A DNA stretch of 64,000 nt from Burkholderia sp. PAMC 26561 (lineage in GTDB: Bacteria > Pseudomonadota > Gammaproteobacteria > Burkholderiales > Burkholderiaceae): assembly GCF_001557535.2 (NCBI RefSeq), contig NZ_CP014306.1, positions 1,116,001 through 1,180,000 of the forward strand. The letters run 5' to 3'. The notes beneath the pieces were generated by a model. It saw only the letters and a list, made by a program, of their open reading frames with translations, did no database searches and had not been told where the DNA came from. Positions 33,589 through 43,830 of the stretch are shown here, piece by piece. The first letter of the stretch is position 1. Every line of letters begins with the position of its first letter. The translations under genes and the position numbers were made by a program.

Positions 33589-35685
33589 TCAAGCCGGCTT
33601 CTGCAGCAACTCCTTGAGCCGCGCCATCCGGTCCTTCGGCGACATCGGCGCTTCCTCTTCGGTCGGCGGCGGGGCATCGTCCAGAAGCATTTCCGGGATG
33701 AACCGCGACGCCTCGCAGATCACCGTTTCGCGCGCCCGCTTGCGTTTCTTGCACCAGTTCAGATGCAGACTGCGCTGCGCGCGCGTGATCGCGACATACA
33801 TCAGCCGCCGCTCTTCCTCGATACGGCCCGTATCCACGGGTGCATCGGCATCGGCGTCCGGATTGCCCCGGTGCGGCATGATCCCCTCCTCTACCCCGAC
33901 CAGGAACACGTGCGGATATTCCAGGCCCTTTGACGCATGCACCGTCGATAACCGCACGGCATCCGGATTTTCGTCCTTGCCTTCGAGCATCGACATGAGC
34001 GCGACCGTCTGGATCAGACCGAGCAGGTTCTTGCCTTCGTCGCCGAAACCATCGGCGTTGTCATACCCCGTCGCTTCCGCGCCCGCCACTTCCGGCTTCG
34101 TGCCCTTTTTCTTCAGCCACTCGCAGAATTCAAGCACATTCTGCCATTTGGACTGGGCTTGCCGTTCGTCGTGGGCATCGTAGAGATACGCCTCGTAATG
34201 GATGGCTTCCATCATGTCGTCGAGCACTTCGGTCGCTGGATCGCGCCCCGCCCGGTCGGACAGCCGCTGCATCCAGTCGCAGAACGCGCGCAACGGCTCG
34301 ACCTGCCGCGCCGAAAGACGCGCCTCGATCCCGCCCATGAACACGGCCTCAAACAGCGAAACCTTTGCCTGGCCCGCGAACGCGCCGAGCGCCTCTAGCG
34401 TCGTATTGCCAACTCCGCGCCGAGGGGTGGTGATCGCTCGAATGAACGCGGGATCGTCGTCGGGATTCGCGATCAGCCGCAAATACGCGACGATGTCCTT
34501 GATCTCGGCTTTATCGAAAAAGGACTGCCCGCCGGACAGTACGTAGGGAATCCGCTCGCGTCGCAAGACTTGCTCGAAGATCCGCGCCTGGAAATTCCCG
34601 CGATACAAAATCGCGTAATCGCGGAACGCCGAGCGCCGCTCGAACTTATGCGCCGATAACCGGAACACGACCGACTCGGCCTCGTGCTCTTCGTCATTGC
34701 AGGCGGTCACCGTGATGGAATCGCCCATGCCATGTTCGGACCAGAGCTTCTTCTCGAACAACTTGGGGTTGTTCGCAATCACGTTGTTCGCCGCGGTCAG
34801 GATGCGAACCGTCGAGCGGTAGTTCTGCTCGAGCTTCACCAGATGCAGCTTCGGGAAATCCTTGCCCAATTGCGCCAGGTTTTCGAGCGTGGCGCCGCGC
34901 CAGCCGTAGATGGCCTGATCGTCGTCGCCCACAGCCGTGAACGCGGCGCGCGGACCGGCCAGCAGCTTTAGCAACTCGTACTGGCAGGCGTTGGTGTCCT
35001 GATATTCATCGATCAGCAGGTAACGCAACCGGTTCTGCCACTTTTCACGAACCTGCTCGTTCTCCGCAAAAAGCTGCGCAGGCTTGAGAATCAGGTCATC
35101 GAAATCCAGCGCCTGATACGCGTGCAAGGTCGCCACGTAGCTCCGGAACACAATGGCTGCCTGCATCTCGTCTTCATTCGATGCCATCGCCGACGCCTGG
35201 TCCGGCGACACCATGCCGTTTTTCCACAGCGAGATGATCGACTGGACCTTCCTGATCAAGCCCTTGTCCGTGGTTCCGAGCTGTTCCTGGACCATGCCGA
35301 AACAGTCGCTGGAATCCATGATCGAGAACTGAGGTTTCAGGCCGACGTGCTCGGCCTCCTGCCGCATGATCTGCACGCCGAGCGAGTGGAACGTCGAAAT
35401 GGTCAACTGGTTCACCGGCACGCGGCGGCCTTCCTTGCCGGGCGTGGTGAGCGTTTTCCCTTCGAGCAGCTTGGCCGTGCGTTCGCGCATTTCGAGCGCG
35501 GCCTTGTTGGTAAAGGTCAGCGCGGCGATGTGCTTCGGCTCGAAGCCCTTCCCCTCGATCAAATGCGCGATCTTCTGGGTGATCACACGCGTCTTGCCGC
35601 TGCCGGCGCCAGCGAGCACAAGACACGGACCATCGAGATAGCGCACCGCTTCGGATTGCGCGGCGTTCATGCCTGCTGCGGACAT
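33589..35685 (-). CDS. rep: ATP-dependent DNA helicase Rep (UvrD/Rep superfamily 1)
   Basis: The protein has 698 residues. Motifs in order: Q-motif MNAAQSEAV, Walker A AGAGSGKT (25-32), Ia ALTFTNKAALEMRER, II DEYQDTN, III VGDDDQAIYGWRGA, IV LEQNYRST, V RLSTVHASKGLEYPHVFLVG and VI EERRLMYVAITRAQ. Length and motif details fit Rep better than UvrD (about 720). It unwinds DNA 3'-5' at stalled forks. It converges on the Fic gene and diverges from the oxidoreductase gene. Confidence 0.93.
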   Translation of the reverse strand: MSAAGMNAAQSEAVRYLDGPCLVLAGAGSGKTRVITQKIAHLIEGKGFEPKHIAALTFTNKAALEMRERTAKLLEGKTLTTPGKEGRRVPVNQLTISTFHSLGVQIMRQEAEHVGLKPQFSIMDSSDCFGMVQEQLGTTDKGLIRKVQSIISLWKNGMVSPDQASAMASNEDEMQAAIVFRSYVATLHAYQALDFDDLILKPAQLFAENEQVREKWQNRLRYLLIDEYQDTNACQYELLKLLAGPRAAFTAVGDDDQAIYGWRGATLENLAQLGKDFPKLHLVKLEQNYRSTVRILTAANNVIANNPKLFEKKLWSEHGMGDSITVTACNDEEHEAESVVFRLSAHKFERRSAFRDYAILYRGNFQARIFEQVLRRERIPYVLSGGQSFFDKAEIKDIVAYLRLIANPDDDPAFIRAITTPRRGVGNTTLEALGAFAGQAKVSLFEAVFMGGIEARLSARQVEPLRAFCDWMQRLSDRAGRDPATEVLDDMMEAIHYEAYLYDAHDERQAQSKWQNVLEFCEWLKKKGTKPEVAGAEATGYDNADGFGDEGKNLLGLIQTVALMSMLEGKDENPDAVRLSTVHASKGLEYPHVFLVGVEEGIMPHRGNPDADADAPVDTGRIEEERRLMYVAITRAQRSLHLNWCKKRKRARETVICEASRFIPEMLLDDAPPPTEEEAPMSPKDRMARLKELLQKPA

Positions 35686-35950
35686 CGTTCGGACACTTTG
35701 AGATGCGTAAATCGGGCGGACGTTTCAGCCGCCGGCGCTACGCTTGGGTGAGCAAGAATGTGGGCGAAATCGCGGAACCACGAAGCACGCGCAATTTCGA
35801 GAGCGCGATGTTAACACGGAAGAAACTGTCGATCGAAGGCATTGGTTCTGACCCTTTCGCTGCAAAAAACAAGCGTGTCCGATGTCGCTCCGGGCTGAAA
35901 ACTGGCCCGTGCCACAATACCGGCGTCACCAACACCAACAGGATGCCTGC

Positions 35951-36997
35951 ATGACAGCACTTCTAAAAGTAGGCCTAATGGGCTATGGCTTTGCCGGCGA
36001 GACCTTCCACGCGCCCGTGATCGAGCACTGCGGCCGCGCAACGGTCGCCGCCATTGCCACGGGCAAGCCCGAGCGCGCGCAGGCCGATTACCCGAACGCA
36101 AAGATTGTCGAAGATTTCGACGCGCTGCTCGCGCTCGATGACCTTGATTGCATCGTGATCGCTACGCCAAACGACACGCATTTCGATATGGCCAAAAAGG
36201 CGCTCGAAGCAGGCAAGAACGTAGTCGTCGACAAACCTGTCACGCTCTCCGGCGCAGACGCCAGGACGCTCGCCGATCTCGCCGAATCCCGCGGCTTGCT
36301 GTTCGCGCCGTTCCACAATCGCCGATGGGACGGCGATTTCATGACCGCACGCGCATTGATAGAAAGCGGCCGGCTCGGGCGCGTGACGCACTACGAATCG
36401 CATTTCGACCGGTTCCGGCCGAAAGTGCCGCAGCGCTGGCGCGAGGAAGCGTCGCGCGGAGGCGGTTTACTGTTCGATCTGGGACCGCATCTCATCGATC
36501 AGGCGCTGGCCCTTTTCGGCGCGCCGCAGAGCGTGTTCGCCACCGTCAAGATGCATCGCGATCACGCCAGCGCGCCGGATTACGTCCATTTGCTGCTCGG
36601 CTATCCGGACAAGGAAGTCGTTCTGCACGCAACCGCGCTCGCCGCGCTCGAACCGCCGCGCTTCGCCATTCAAGGCACGCGCGGCAGTTATGTGAAGACC
36701 GGGCTCGATGTCCAGGAAGACCAGCTCAAGGCCGGTTTGCGCCCGGGCAACGCCGAATTCGGCAAGAATCCGCCGGGCCTCTTGCGCGAAGTCGATGGCG
36801 ACCACGATCTGCGCCAGGAATTCGCCACGCGCGACGGGGCGTATGCGGAGTTCTACCGGTCGCTGGCGGCATCCGTGCTCGACGGCAAGCCGTTCCCGGT
36901 TACGGCGCAAGATGCCGTGGATGTCATGACCATCATCGATACCGCCATCCGCAGCAACGCCGAAGGCCGCCGCCTGGATTTCGCGCGGCTGCAATAA
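35951..36997 (+). CDS. Gfo/Idh/MocA-family oxidoreductase
   Basis: The protein has 348 residues from the ATG at 35951. The Rossmann motif GLMGYGFAGETFH is right at the start, followed by IVIATPNDTHFDMAKKALEAG and the family lysine in VVDKPVTLS. The C-terminal part has GGGLLFDLGPHLIDQALALFG. It uses NAD(P)H on a sugar- or inositol-like substrate. It resembles the YdgJ/scyllo-inositol dehydrogenase branch, but the substrate cannot be told from sequence. Confidence 0.88.
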   Translation: MTALLKVGLMGYGFAGETFHAPVIEHCGRATVAAIATGKPERAQADYPNAKIVEDFDALLALDDLDCIVIATPNDTHFDMAKKALEAGKNVVVDKPVTLSGADARTLADLAESRGLLFAPFHNRRWDGDFMTARALIESGRLGRVTHYESHFDRFRPKVPQRWREEASRGGGLLFDLGPHLIDQALALFGAPQSVFATVKMHRDHASAPDYVHLLLGYPDKEVVLHATALAALEPPRFAIQGTRGSYVKTGLDVQEDQLKAGLRPGNAEFGKNPPGLLREVDGDHDLRQEFATRDGAYAEFYRSLAASVLDGKPFPVTAQDAVDVMTIIDTAIRSNAEGRRLDFARLQ

Positions 36998-37135
36998 CAA
37001 ACGCCTCACATCCGACTTTCAAACACACAGCGTTACATTTGCACACGTCGCCGGCGTCAGCCGGGGCCGTGCGCAGACCGTTCTTCTGCAGTCGCACGAG
37101 ACTTATCTCAAAAACCAAAAGGGGAGAACAGATAC

Positions 37136-37513
37136 ATGCTGACATTCAAGCAAAGTTGCGCGCGTGCGCTCATTGGGGTGGCGCTTGCGGGGTCATTGGC
37201 AGCCTGCGTGGTCGAGCCGGCGCGGCAAGTCGATGTAGTCCGCGAAGCGCCCGCCAGGCCCGATCCGCATGCTGAAGCGGTGCATCGGATGGATCAGGTC
37301 AATGGCCGCATCAACGCGCTCTGGCATCACGTCGATCAGCGCGTGAACCAGGGCTTCTACCCGCCGCCACAGGGCGATGCGTTTCATCATCGGCTGGATG
37401 TGATCCGGCAGGAATCACGCGATATGGCTTCGCAGCACGGCGGCGGTCTGTCGGGCGAAGAACAGCGCACGCTGAACGGCGAACTCGACGGCGTGCAGCA
37501 CGCAATCCAGTAA
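37136..37513 (+). CDS. Small hypothetical lipoprotein
   Basis: The protein has 125 residues. The signal peptide ends in the lipobox LAAC (Cys24). The rest is helical and charged, with a Pro-rich YPPPQGDAFHHRL stretch and a C-terminal LSGEEQRTLNGELDGVQHAI. AAGGGGAG lies ahead of the ATG. I do not recognise a named family. It stands alone, upstream of the glycine riboswitch. Confidence 0.8.
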   Translation: MLTFKQSCARALIGVALAGSLAACVVEPARQVDVVREAPARPDPHAEAVHRMDQVNGRINALWHHVDQRVNQGFYPPPQGDAFHHRLDVIRQESRDMASQHGGGLSGEEQRTLNGELDGVQHAIQ

Positions 37514-37516
37514 GTC

Positions 37517-37554
37517 TGGCCTGCCTGGCGGACGTTTCCAGCGTCCGCCGGCCA
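37517..37554 (+). terminator. Hairpin after the lipoprotein gene
   Basis: A perfect 8-bp stem (37527-37534 with 37542-37549) with an outer TGGCC/GGCCA pair lies a few bases past the stop codon. It has no T-run, so its role as terminator is uncertain. Confidence 0.4.
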
Positions 37555-37621
37555 ACAGCCTTTCTCGTAGGCTGTCAACAAACCCAGTTTGACATTCGTA
37601 TATCGGTCGCGTAAATTCGCC

Positions 37622-37906
37622 GCACGCGTCGGGAGAGAGCGCTGAATTTATTTGTCGCAACCTGGACAAACAAAACGAGCGTCGCCGAAGGGGCACACCC
37701 ACAAACTCTCAGGCAAAAGGACCGGCTGCGTCGAAGTTCCGTTCATGTAGTGCGCCTTTAATCGGGCATCGAATGGAAAATCGCACTCTGGAGAGCGGCA
37801 TCGGCTGATAAGAAGTAACGGCCAGTTGCCCACCGAAGGGGCGCGCGTTGAAGTCGGTATATCGGCTCGAAACGTGCAATCTCTCAGGTACCGAGGACAG
37901 AGGGGT
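37622..37906 (+). promoter_or_regulatory. Tandem glycine riboswitch controlling gcvT-gcvH-gcvP
   Basis: Two glycine aptamers follow each other. The first has GGGAGAGAGCGC, CGCCGAAGGGGCA and ACTCTCAGGCAAAAGGACCG. The second has CTGGAGAGCGGC, CACCGAAGGGGC and TCTCTCAGGTACCGAGGACAG. These are the conserved cores of the glycine riboswitch. The second is followed by a leader with GC-rich hairpin potential and a seven-T run (37983-37989), a possible terminator. It would switch on gcvTHP when glycine is high. Confidence 0.95.
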
Positions 37907-38017
37907 CATGTACCGGATCGCTACGCGGTTTGAGCTTTGCGTTCGCAAAAGCCCAAACTCCGAGCGGATTGGTCGCATGGCCTTTTTTTGTTTTCGCGCA
38001 CGCCCGAGGCCCGCTCC

Positions 38018-39142
38018 ATGTCTGATCTTCAACACACGCCCTTGCACGCCACGCACCTCGCGCTCAACGCGCGCATGGTCGATTTCGGCGGCTGGGACAT
38101 GCCCGTCAACTACGGTTCGCAGATCGACGAACACCACGCGGTGCGCACCGATGCCGGCATGTTCGACGTGTCGCACATGCGCGTCGTCGATTTCACCGGC
38201 GACAAGGCGCGCGAGTTCTTCAAGTATGCAATCGCCAACAACGTCGACAAGCTGACCGTTCCCGGCAAGGCGCTTTATTCTTGCTTGCTGAACCCGGAAG
38301 GCGGCGTGATCGATGACCTGATCGTCTATTTTTTCGCCGATGACAATTTTCGCGTCGTCGTGAATGCCGGCACGGCCGAGAAAGACATCGCGTGGTTCGG
38401 TCATTTGAATGCGGAAGGCGGTTTTGGCCTCACGATCACGCCGCGCCGCGATTTCGCGATCGTCGCCGTGCAAGGTCCGAACGCGCGCGAAAAGGTCTGG
38501 CAAGTGCTGCCGGAAACGCGCGAATCGACCGCCGAACTCAAACCCTTCAACGCCGTGCAATTCCCCGAATCGTCATACGGCGACGTGATGCTCGCGCGCA
38601 CCGGCTACACGGGCGAAGACGGCTTTGAGATCGTGATCCCGGCTACGCAAGTCAAAAGATTCTGGAACACGCTGGTCGCTCAAGGCGTGAAACCGGCGGG
38701 CCTCGGCGCACGCGACACGCTGCGTCTGGAAGCCGGCATGAACCTTTACGGCCAGGACATGGACGACACTGTCTCGCCGCTCGACGCAGGCCTTTCGTGG
38801 ACCGTCGACATGAGCGATGCCAACCGGGCGTTCGTGGGACGGGCGGCGCTCGAGGCAAATGGATCGAAGACGCGCTTTGTCGGCCTGATTCTGCAGAAGG
38901 AAAACGGCCGCGCCGGTGGCGTACTTCGTGCTCACCAAAAGGTCGTCACGGCCGACGGCGAAGGCGAGATCACGAGCGGCACTTTCTCGCCGTCGATGCA
39001 GGAATCCATCGCGTTCGCACGCGTGCCACCAAGCGTGAAACCGGGCGATAAAGTGCACGTCGTCATTCGCGACAAACAACTGCCGGCAAGCGTGGTAAAA
39101 CTGCCGTTCGTGCGCAACGGCAAGGTTCTGGCGGCGCTTTAG
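38018..39142 (+). CDS. gcvT: Glycine cleavage system aminomethyltransferase (T protein) GcvT
   Basis: The protein has 374 residues from the ATG at 38018 ([20 protein letters not shown]). Family regions are visible: [40 protein letters not shown] with the catalytic Asp, [22 protein letters not shown] and [18 protein letters not shown]. It takes the aminomethyl group from GcvH and makes 5,10-methylene-THF and ammonia. The longer open frame to 37937 runs into the riboswitch leader. It is the first gene of the operon. Confidence 0.97.
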   Translation: MSDLQHTPLHATHLALNARMVDFGGWDMPVNYGSQIDEHHAVRTDAGMFDVSHMRVVDFTGDKAREFFKYAIANNVDKLTVPGKALYSCLLNPEGGVIDDLIVYFFADDNFRVVVNAGTAEKDIAWFGHLNAEGGFGLTITPRRDFAIVAVQGPNAREKVWQVLPETRESTAELKPFNAVQFPESSYGDVMLARTGYTGEDGFEIVIPATQVKRFWNTLVAQGVKPAGLGARDTLRLEAGMNLYGQDMDDTVSPLDAGLSWTVDMSDANRAFVGRAALEANGSKTRFVGLILQKENGRAGGVLRAHQKVVTADGEGEITSGTFSPSMQESIAFARVPPSVKPGDKVHVVIRDKQLPASVVKLPFVRNGKVLAAL

Positions 39143-39208
39143 GCCGCTTTCGAATGCTCGGCAAAAGCCACGCACGTCCCACCCTCAAAGACAAACTGGA
39201 GCATCCGC

Positions 39209-39589
39209 ATGAGCATCCCGGCCGACCTCAAATACACCGAATCGCACGAATGGGTGCGCACTGAATCCGACGGCACGCTGACAATCGGCATCACGGATCA
39301 CGCGCAGGAAGCGCTGGGCGACGTGGTGTTCGTCGAACTGCCGCCGATCGGCAAGACCGTCGCTGCGGGCGACGCCATTGCGGTGATCGAATCGGTGAAA
39401 GCCGCGTCGGATATCTACGCGCCTGTCTCGGGCGAGATCGTCGGTGCGAACGATGCGTTGACGGGCACGCCGGACCAGATCAACGGCACGCCGTACGAAA
39501 GCTGGCTCTTCAAGATCAAGCCCGCAGCCGACGCCACCACGGATCGACTGATCGACGCCGGTGCGTACGGCACCTCGATTGGCGAGTAA
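39209..39589 (+). CDS. gcvH: Glycine cleavage system H protein GcvH
   Basis: The protein has 126 residues. The lipoyl lysine is Lys64 in [20 protein letters not shown]. It carries the aminomethyl arm between GcvP, GcvT and dihydrolipoyl dehydrogenase. The start YTESHEWVR is the family signature. It lies 66 bases after gcvT; ACTGGAG is a fair ribosome-binding site. Confidence 0.97.
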   Translation: MSIPADLKYTESHEWVRTESDGTLTIGITDHAQEALGDVVFVELPPIGKTVAAGDAIAVIESVKAASDIYAPVSGEIVGANDALTGTPDQINGTPYESWLFKIKPAADATTDRLIDAGAYGTSIGE

Positions 39590-39652
39590 AACTTCTCCAC
39601 GACCGTGCGGCGTGTTTGCCCATAAAAACCCGCCGCACCTGCAGGAATTCTC

Positions 39653-42580
39653 ATGAAGCTCGAACACCCGGATCGTCTGATGAACCGCTCATCCTTGTCC
39701 CTCGCCGCGCTCGAATGCCACGACGCCTTCGCCCAGCGGCACATTGGCCCGGATGCGGCCGACCAGCACGCCATGCTCGACGCACTCGGCTTTGCGTCGC
39801 GTGCGGCGTTCATCGACGCGGTGATCCCAGAGGCTATCCGGCGCCATGAAACGCTGCCGCTCGGCGCGTTCACGCAGCCAAAGAGCGAGGCCGAAGCGCT
39901 TGCGTCGTTGAGAAAGCTCGCGGATCAGAACCTGGTGTTCAGAAACTATATTGGCCAGGGTTACTACGGCACGCACACGCCGGCTGTGATCCTGCGCAAC
40001 GTGCTCGAAAATCCGGCGTGGTACACGGCGTACACGCCGTATCAGCCGGAGATTTCGCAGGGCCGGCTGGAGGCGTTGCTGAACTTCCAGCAAATGGTGA
40101 TCGACCTGACGGGTCTCGCCATGTCGAACGCATCCTTGCTCGACGAAGCCACCGCCGCCGCCGAAGCCATGACGCTTTTGCAACGCGTCGGCAAGCCGAA
40201 ATCGAACCTGTTTTATATCGCCGACGATGTGTTGCCGCAGACCATCGAAGTCGTGCAGACACGGGCGAAACCTGCCGGCATCGAAGTGAAAGTAGGTCCC
40301 GCCGCCGACGCCGCCACGGCCAACGCATTCGGCGTGCTGCTGCAATATCCCGGCGCGAATGGCGATGTGCATGACTATCGCGCGCTGACGGAAGCGGTGC
40401 ATGCGGCAGGCGGTTTTGTGATCGCGGCCGCTGACCTGCTCGCACTGACGCTGCTCACGCCCCCGGGCGAATGGGGCGCGGACGTGGCGATCGGCAATAC
40501 GCAGCGCTTCGGCGTGCCGGTTGGTTTCGGCGGTCCGCACGCAGCGTACATGGCCGTGCGCGATGACTTCAAGCGCCAGATGCCGGGCCGTCTCGTAGGC
40601 GTCACTGTCGACGCCCAAGGCAAGCACGCGCTGCGTCTCGCGCTGCAAACGCGCGAACAGCATATCCGTCGCGAGAAGGCGACTTCGAATGTATGTACGG
40701 CGCAAGCGTTGCTCGCGATCATGGCCAGCATGTACGCCGTGTATCACGGACCGCAAGGCTTGAAGACCATTGCGTTGCGCGTGAATCGCGTCGCGTCCAT
40801 CTTCGCGGCCGGCGTGCAGAAGCTCGGTTACACGCTCGCGAACGAAACCTTCTTCGATACCGTCACCATCGAGAGCGGCGCGAACACCACGGCGTTGCAT
40901 CAGGCGGCGTCGGCGGTGCATGTGAACTTGCGGCATATCGATGCAACGCGCGTAGGCGTTTCCGTCGATGAAACCACCTCCCGCGACGACCTCCTCAAGC
41001 TCTTCGCGTTGTTCGCGGAAGTGGCCGGCAAGACGGAAACGTTCGATATCGACGCGCTGGATTCAGATGCAAAATCGTCGTTGCCGAAAACGTTGGAGCG
41101 CACGAGCGAATACCTCACGCACCCGGTGTTCAACCGCCATCATTCCGAGCATGAAATGCTGCGCTATCTGCGCAGTCTCGCGGACAAGGACCTCGCACTC
41201 GATCGCACGATGATCCCGCTGGGTTCCTGCACGATGAAGCTGAACGCAACGTCGGAAATGCTGCCTGTGACGTGGCCGGAATTCGCGCAGATTCATCCAT
41301 TCGCGCCAGCCGAGCAGACCGTCGGTTACCGGACCATGATCGATCAGCTCGAGCAGATGCTCGTGGCATGTACGGGTTACGCGGCGGTATCGCTGCAACC
41401 CAATGCCGGCTCGCAAGGCGAATACGCTGGCTTGCTGATCATCCATGCGTATCACGCGTCGCGTGGCGAAGGGCATCGGAATATCTGTTTGATTCCGTCG
41501 TCGGCGCACGGGACGAACCCGGCATCGGCGCAAATGGCGGGCATGCAGGTCGTGGTCGTTGCGTGCGATGAGCAAGGCAATGTCCATATCGCCGACCTGA
41601 AGGCCAAGGCCGAAAAGCACGCGGCCAATCTGGCGGCGATCATGATCACGTATCCGTCCACGCACGGCGTGTTCGAAGCGAACGTGCGCGAAATCTGCGA
41701 GATCGTGCATGCGCACGGCGGACAGGTGTATGTGGATGGCGCGAACATGAACGCAATGGTCGGCCTCACAGCGCCGGGCCAGTTCGGCGGCGACGTCTCG
41801 CACTTGAATCTGCACAAGACGTTCTGCATTCCGCACGGCGGCGGCGGACCGGGCGTGGGTCCTGTTGCTGTCGGTGCGCATCTGGCGAAGTTCTTGCCGA
41901 ACCAGCAATCGACCGGTTATCAGCGCGATGCGTCGGGCATTGGCGCGGTATCGTCGGCGCCTTATGGCTCGGCCGCCATCTTGCCGATTTCGTGGATGTA
42001 CATCGCGATGATGGGCGCGCAAGGCCTCACGGCCGCGACCGAAAGCGCGATCCTCGCCGCGAACTATGTGGCCAAGCGCCTCGCCGCACATTACCCCGTG
42101 CTGTACAGCGGCGCCGGCGGTCTGGTCGCGCACGAATGCATTCTCGATCTGCGCCCGTTGAAAGAGACGAGCGGCATTTCGGTCGAGGACGTGGCAAAGC
42201 GTCTTATCGATTACGGTTTCCACGCGCCGACCATGAGCTTTCCGGTTCCCGGCACGCTGATGGTCGAGCCGACGGAATCGGAATCGAAGGAGGAGCTGGA
42301 TCGGTTTATCGATGCAATGATCGCCATTCGCGACGAAATCCGTGCAGTCGAAGAAGGCACCTCGGATCGCGAAGACAATCCGCTGAAGCACGCGCCGCAC
42401 ACGGCGGCGGTTGTTGTTGCGGACGACTGGACGCACAAGTATTCGCGCGAAACGGCGGCGTATCCGCTGGCATCGCTGGTCACGCGCAAGTACTGGCCGC
42501 CGGTTGGCCGCGCGGACAATGCGTACGGCGACCGGAACCTGTTCTGCTCGTGCATTCCGCTGTCGGAGTATGGTGAATGA
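39653..42580 (+). CDS. gcvP: Glycine dehydrogenase (decarboxylating, P protein) GcvP
   Basis: The protein has 975 residues, the single-chain length. The start has [20 protein letters not shown], and the PLP lysine is Lys722 in [15 protein letters not shown]. The N-terminal half carries [17 protein letters not shown]. It decarboxylates glycine and loads the aminomethyl group on GcvH. A second in-frame ATG at 39680 is possible. It ends the gcv operon; a strong terminator follows. Confidence 0.97.
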   Translation: MKLEHPDRLMNRSSLSLAALECHDAFAQRHIGPDAADQHAMLDALGFASRAAFIDAVIPEAIRRHETLPLGAFTQPKSEAEALASLRKLADQNLVFRNYIGQGYYGTHTPAVILRNVLENPAWYTAYTPYQPEISQGRLEALLNFQQMVIDLTGLAMSNASLLDEATAAAEAMTLLQRVGKPKSNLFYIADDVLPQTIEVVQTRAKPAGIEVKVGPAADAATANAFGVLLQYPGANGDVHDYRALTEAVHAAGGFVIAAADLLALTLLTPPGEWGADVAIGNTQRFGVPVGFGGPHAAYMAVRDDFKRQMPGRLVGVTVDAQGKHALRLALQTREQHIRREKATSNVCTAQALLAIMASMYAVYHGPQGLKTIALRVNRVASIFAAGVQKLGYTLANETFFDTVTIESGANTTALHQAASAVHVNLRHIDATRVGVSVDETTSRDDLLKLFALFAEVAGKTETFDIDALDSDAKSSLPKTLERTSEYLTHPVFNRHHSEHEMLRYLRSLADKDLALDRTMIPLGSCTMKLNATSEMLPVTWPEFAQIHPFAPAEQTVGYRTMIDQLEQMLVACTGYAAVSLQPNAGSQGEYAGLLIIHAYHASRGEGHRNICLIPSSAHGTNPASAQMAGMQVVVVACDEQGNVHIADLKAKAEKHAANLAAIMITYPSTHGVFEANVREICEIVHAHGGQVYVDGANMNAMVGLTAPGQFGGDVSHLNLHKTFCIPHGGGGPGVGPVAVGAHLAKFLPNQQSTGYQRDASGIGAVSSAPYGSAAILPISWMYIAMMGAQGLTAATESAILAANYVAKRLAAHYPVLYSGAGGLVAHECILDLRPLKETSGISVEDVAKRLIDYGFHAPTMSFPVPGTLMVEPTESESKEELDRFIDAMIAIRDEIRAVEEGTSDREDNPLKHAPHTAAVVVADDWTHKYSRETAAYPLASLVTRKYWPPVGRADNAYGDRNLFCSCIPLSEYGE

Positions 42581-42602
42581 GCGTTGAATAAGCGATAGAT
42601 TC

Positions 42603-42636
42603 AACCGCGCGGCTTTCCCCGAAGCCGCACGGTTTT
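42603..42636 (+). terminator. Rho-independent terminator of the gcv operon
   Basis: A 13-step stem (AACCG-C-GCGGCTT against AAGCCGC-A-CGGTT, one mismatch) closes a six-base loop and ends in TTTT, 23 bases after gcvP. Confidence 0.85.
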
Positions 42637-42697
42637 GCCGGATTCACGCAACACCAGATACCATCTCACCCGAACGAAGCCAATCAGGGAGTTTTGC

Positions 42698-43801
42698 ATG
42701 GCGCGACAGGTGCGAATGGTGAACAAGACGTGGCGTGTTCCGGCGATTATCGCGGCTCTTGCAGCAACGGCGTTGAGCGCGCAGACCGCGACCGCCGCAA
42801 TGAATTTTTGCGCCGCGCCGGCGATGCAGAACAGCGAGCGCACGAACGCCGATCCGGGCGTGAAAGCGCTGGTCAAGATGGTGCAAGCGCATTTGAACGA
42901 GCAGCCGAAGGCGCGTGCGACCTTGCATACGGAAGGCACGTTGCCGCACCAGGGCATTCGTGACGAAAGCGAGGAAGCGGAGAAAGATCTCGGGCTGATG
43001 CGCGACGCCGCGCTCGCCTGGCGCGCGACGGGAAACGAGGCATATTTGCGTCTCGTCGACCGGTTTTTATTTGCGTGGGCGACGACCTATCAGCCGAGTT
43101 TCAATCCTATCGACGAAACGAATTTCGAATCGCTGATCCTTGCCTACGACCTGACCGCGAGCGCGCTGCCCGTGAAGACGCGCAATGCCGCGAACGCGTT
43201 CATCACGAAAATGGTGACCGGCTACATAGCGGATATCGACAAACAGAAACGGCCGCTCACGGGCACGTATCGGAACAATTGGCAGAGTCACCGGATCAAG
43301 TTGATATCGATGGGCGCGTTCACCATCGATGACCGCAAGCTCATCAACACAGCGCAGCGTCTGTACGTGGAACATATTGGAGACAACATTGCGCCGGACG
43401 GTTCCACCGTCGATTTCGCCGAGCGCGACGCTTTGCATTACGTGACCTACGACCTTCAGCCTCTGGTCACGGCGGCTCTCGCTGCGCGCCGTCACAACCG
43501 CAACTGGCTCGCCGAACGCGCGCAATCCGGCGCGACGCTGGCTGGTGCATTGAACTGGCTGACGCCGTATGCGCTTGGCACGCGCACGCACGAGGAATTC
43601 GTGAATTCGAAAGTTCCCTTCGATGCCAGCCGCCGCGAAGCCGGCCTGCCCGGTTTCTCGGGGCAATGGGATCCGAAGAACAGCGCCGAATTGTTTCATC
43701 TTTCAGCACGGCTCGACGGGCGATACACGCCCATCGCGCTGCGTCTTGCACCTACTCCACCCGCCTGGCTTGCGGTTTGTCTGCCGCTGCCGGCGCGATG
43801 A
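42698..43801 (+). CDS. Alginate lyase-family secreted protein
   Basis: The protein has 367 residues from the ATG at 42698, with CAGGGAG in front. A signal peptide (about 1-34, ending near QTATA) leads to an all-helical toroid-like domain of the alginate lyase family (PL5-like). The stretch TYRNNWQSHRIKLISMGAF and the helix DGSTVDFAERDALHYVTYDL are the best landmarks. It probably acts on polysaccharide in the periplasm or outside. It sits between gcvP and sdaA with no obvious functional link. The substrate is not clear. Confidence 0.78.
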   Translation: MARQVRMVNKTWRVPAIIAALAATALSAQTATAAMNFCAAPAMQNSERTNADPGVKALVKMVQAHLNEQPKARATLHTEGTLPHQGIRDESEEAEKDLGLMRDAALAWRATGNEAYLRLVDRFLFAWATTYQPSFNPIDETNFESLILAYDLTASALPVKTRNAANAFITKMVTGYIADIDKQKRPLTGTYRNNWQSHRIKLISMGAFTIDDRKLINTAQRLYVEHIGDNIAPDGSTVDFAERDALHYVTYDLQPLVTAALAARRHNRNWLAERAQSGATLAGALNWLTPYALGTRTHEEFVNSKVPFDASRREAGLPGFSGQWDPKNSAELFHLSARLDGRYTPIALRLAPTPPAWLAVCLPLPAR

Positions 43802-43830
43802 TTTTCTAGCGGCACTTAGCAGGAGCAGTC

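Noticed and set aside
41063..42604. 513-codon open frame on the minus strand
   Set aside because: Antisense to gcvP with typical shadow composition.
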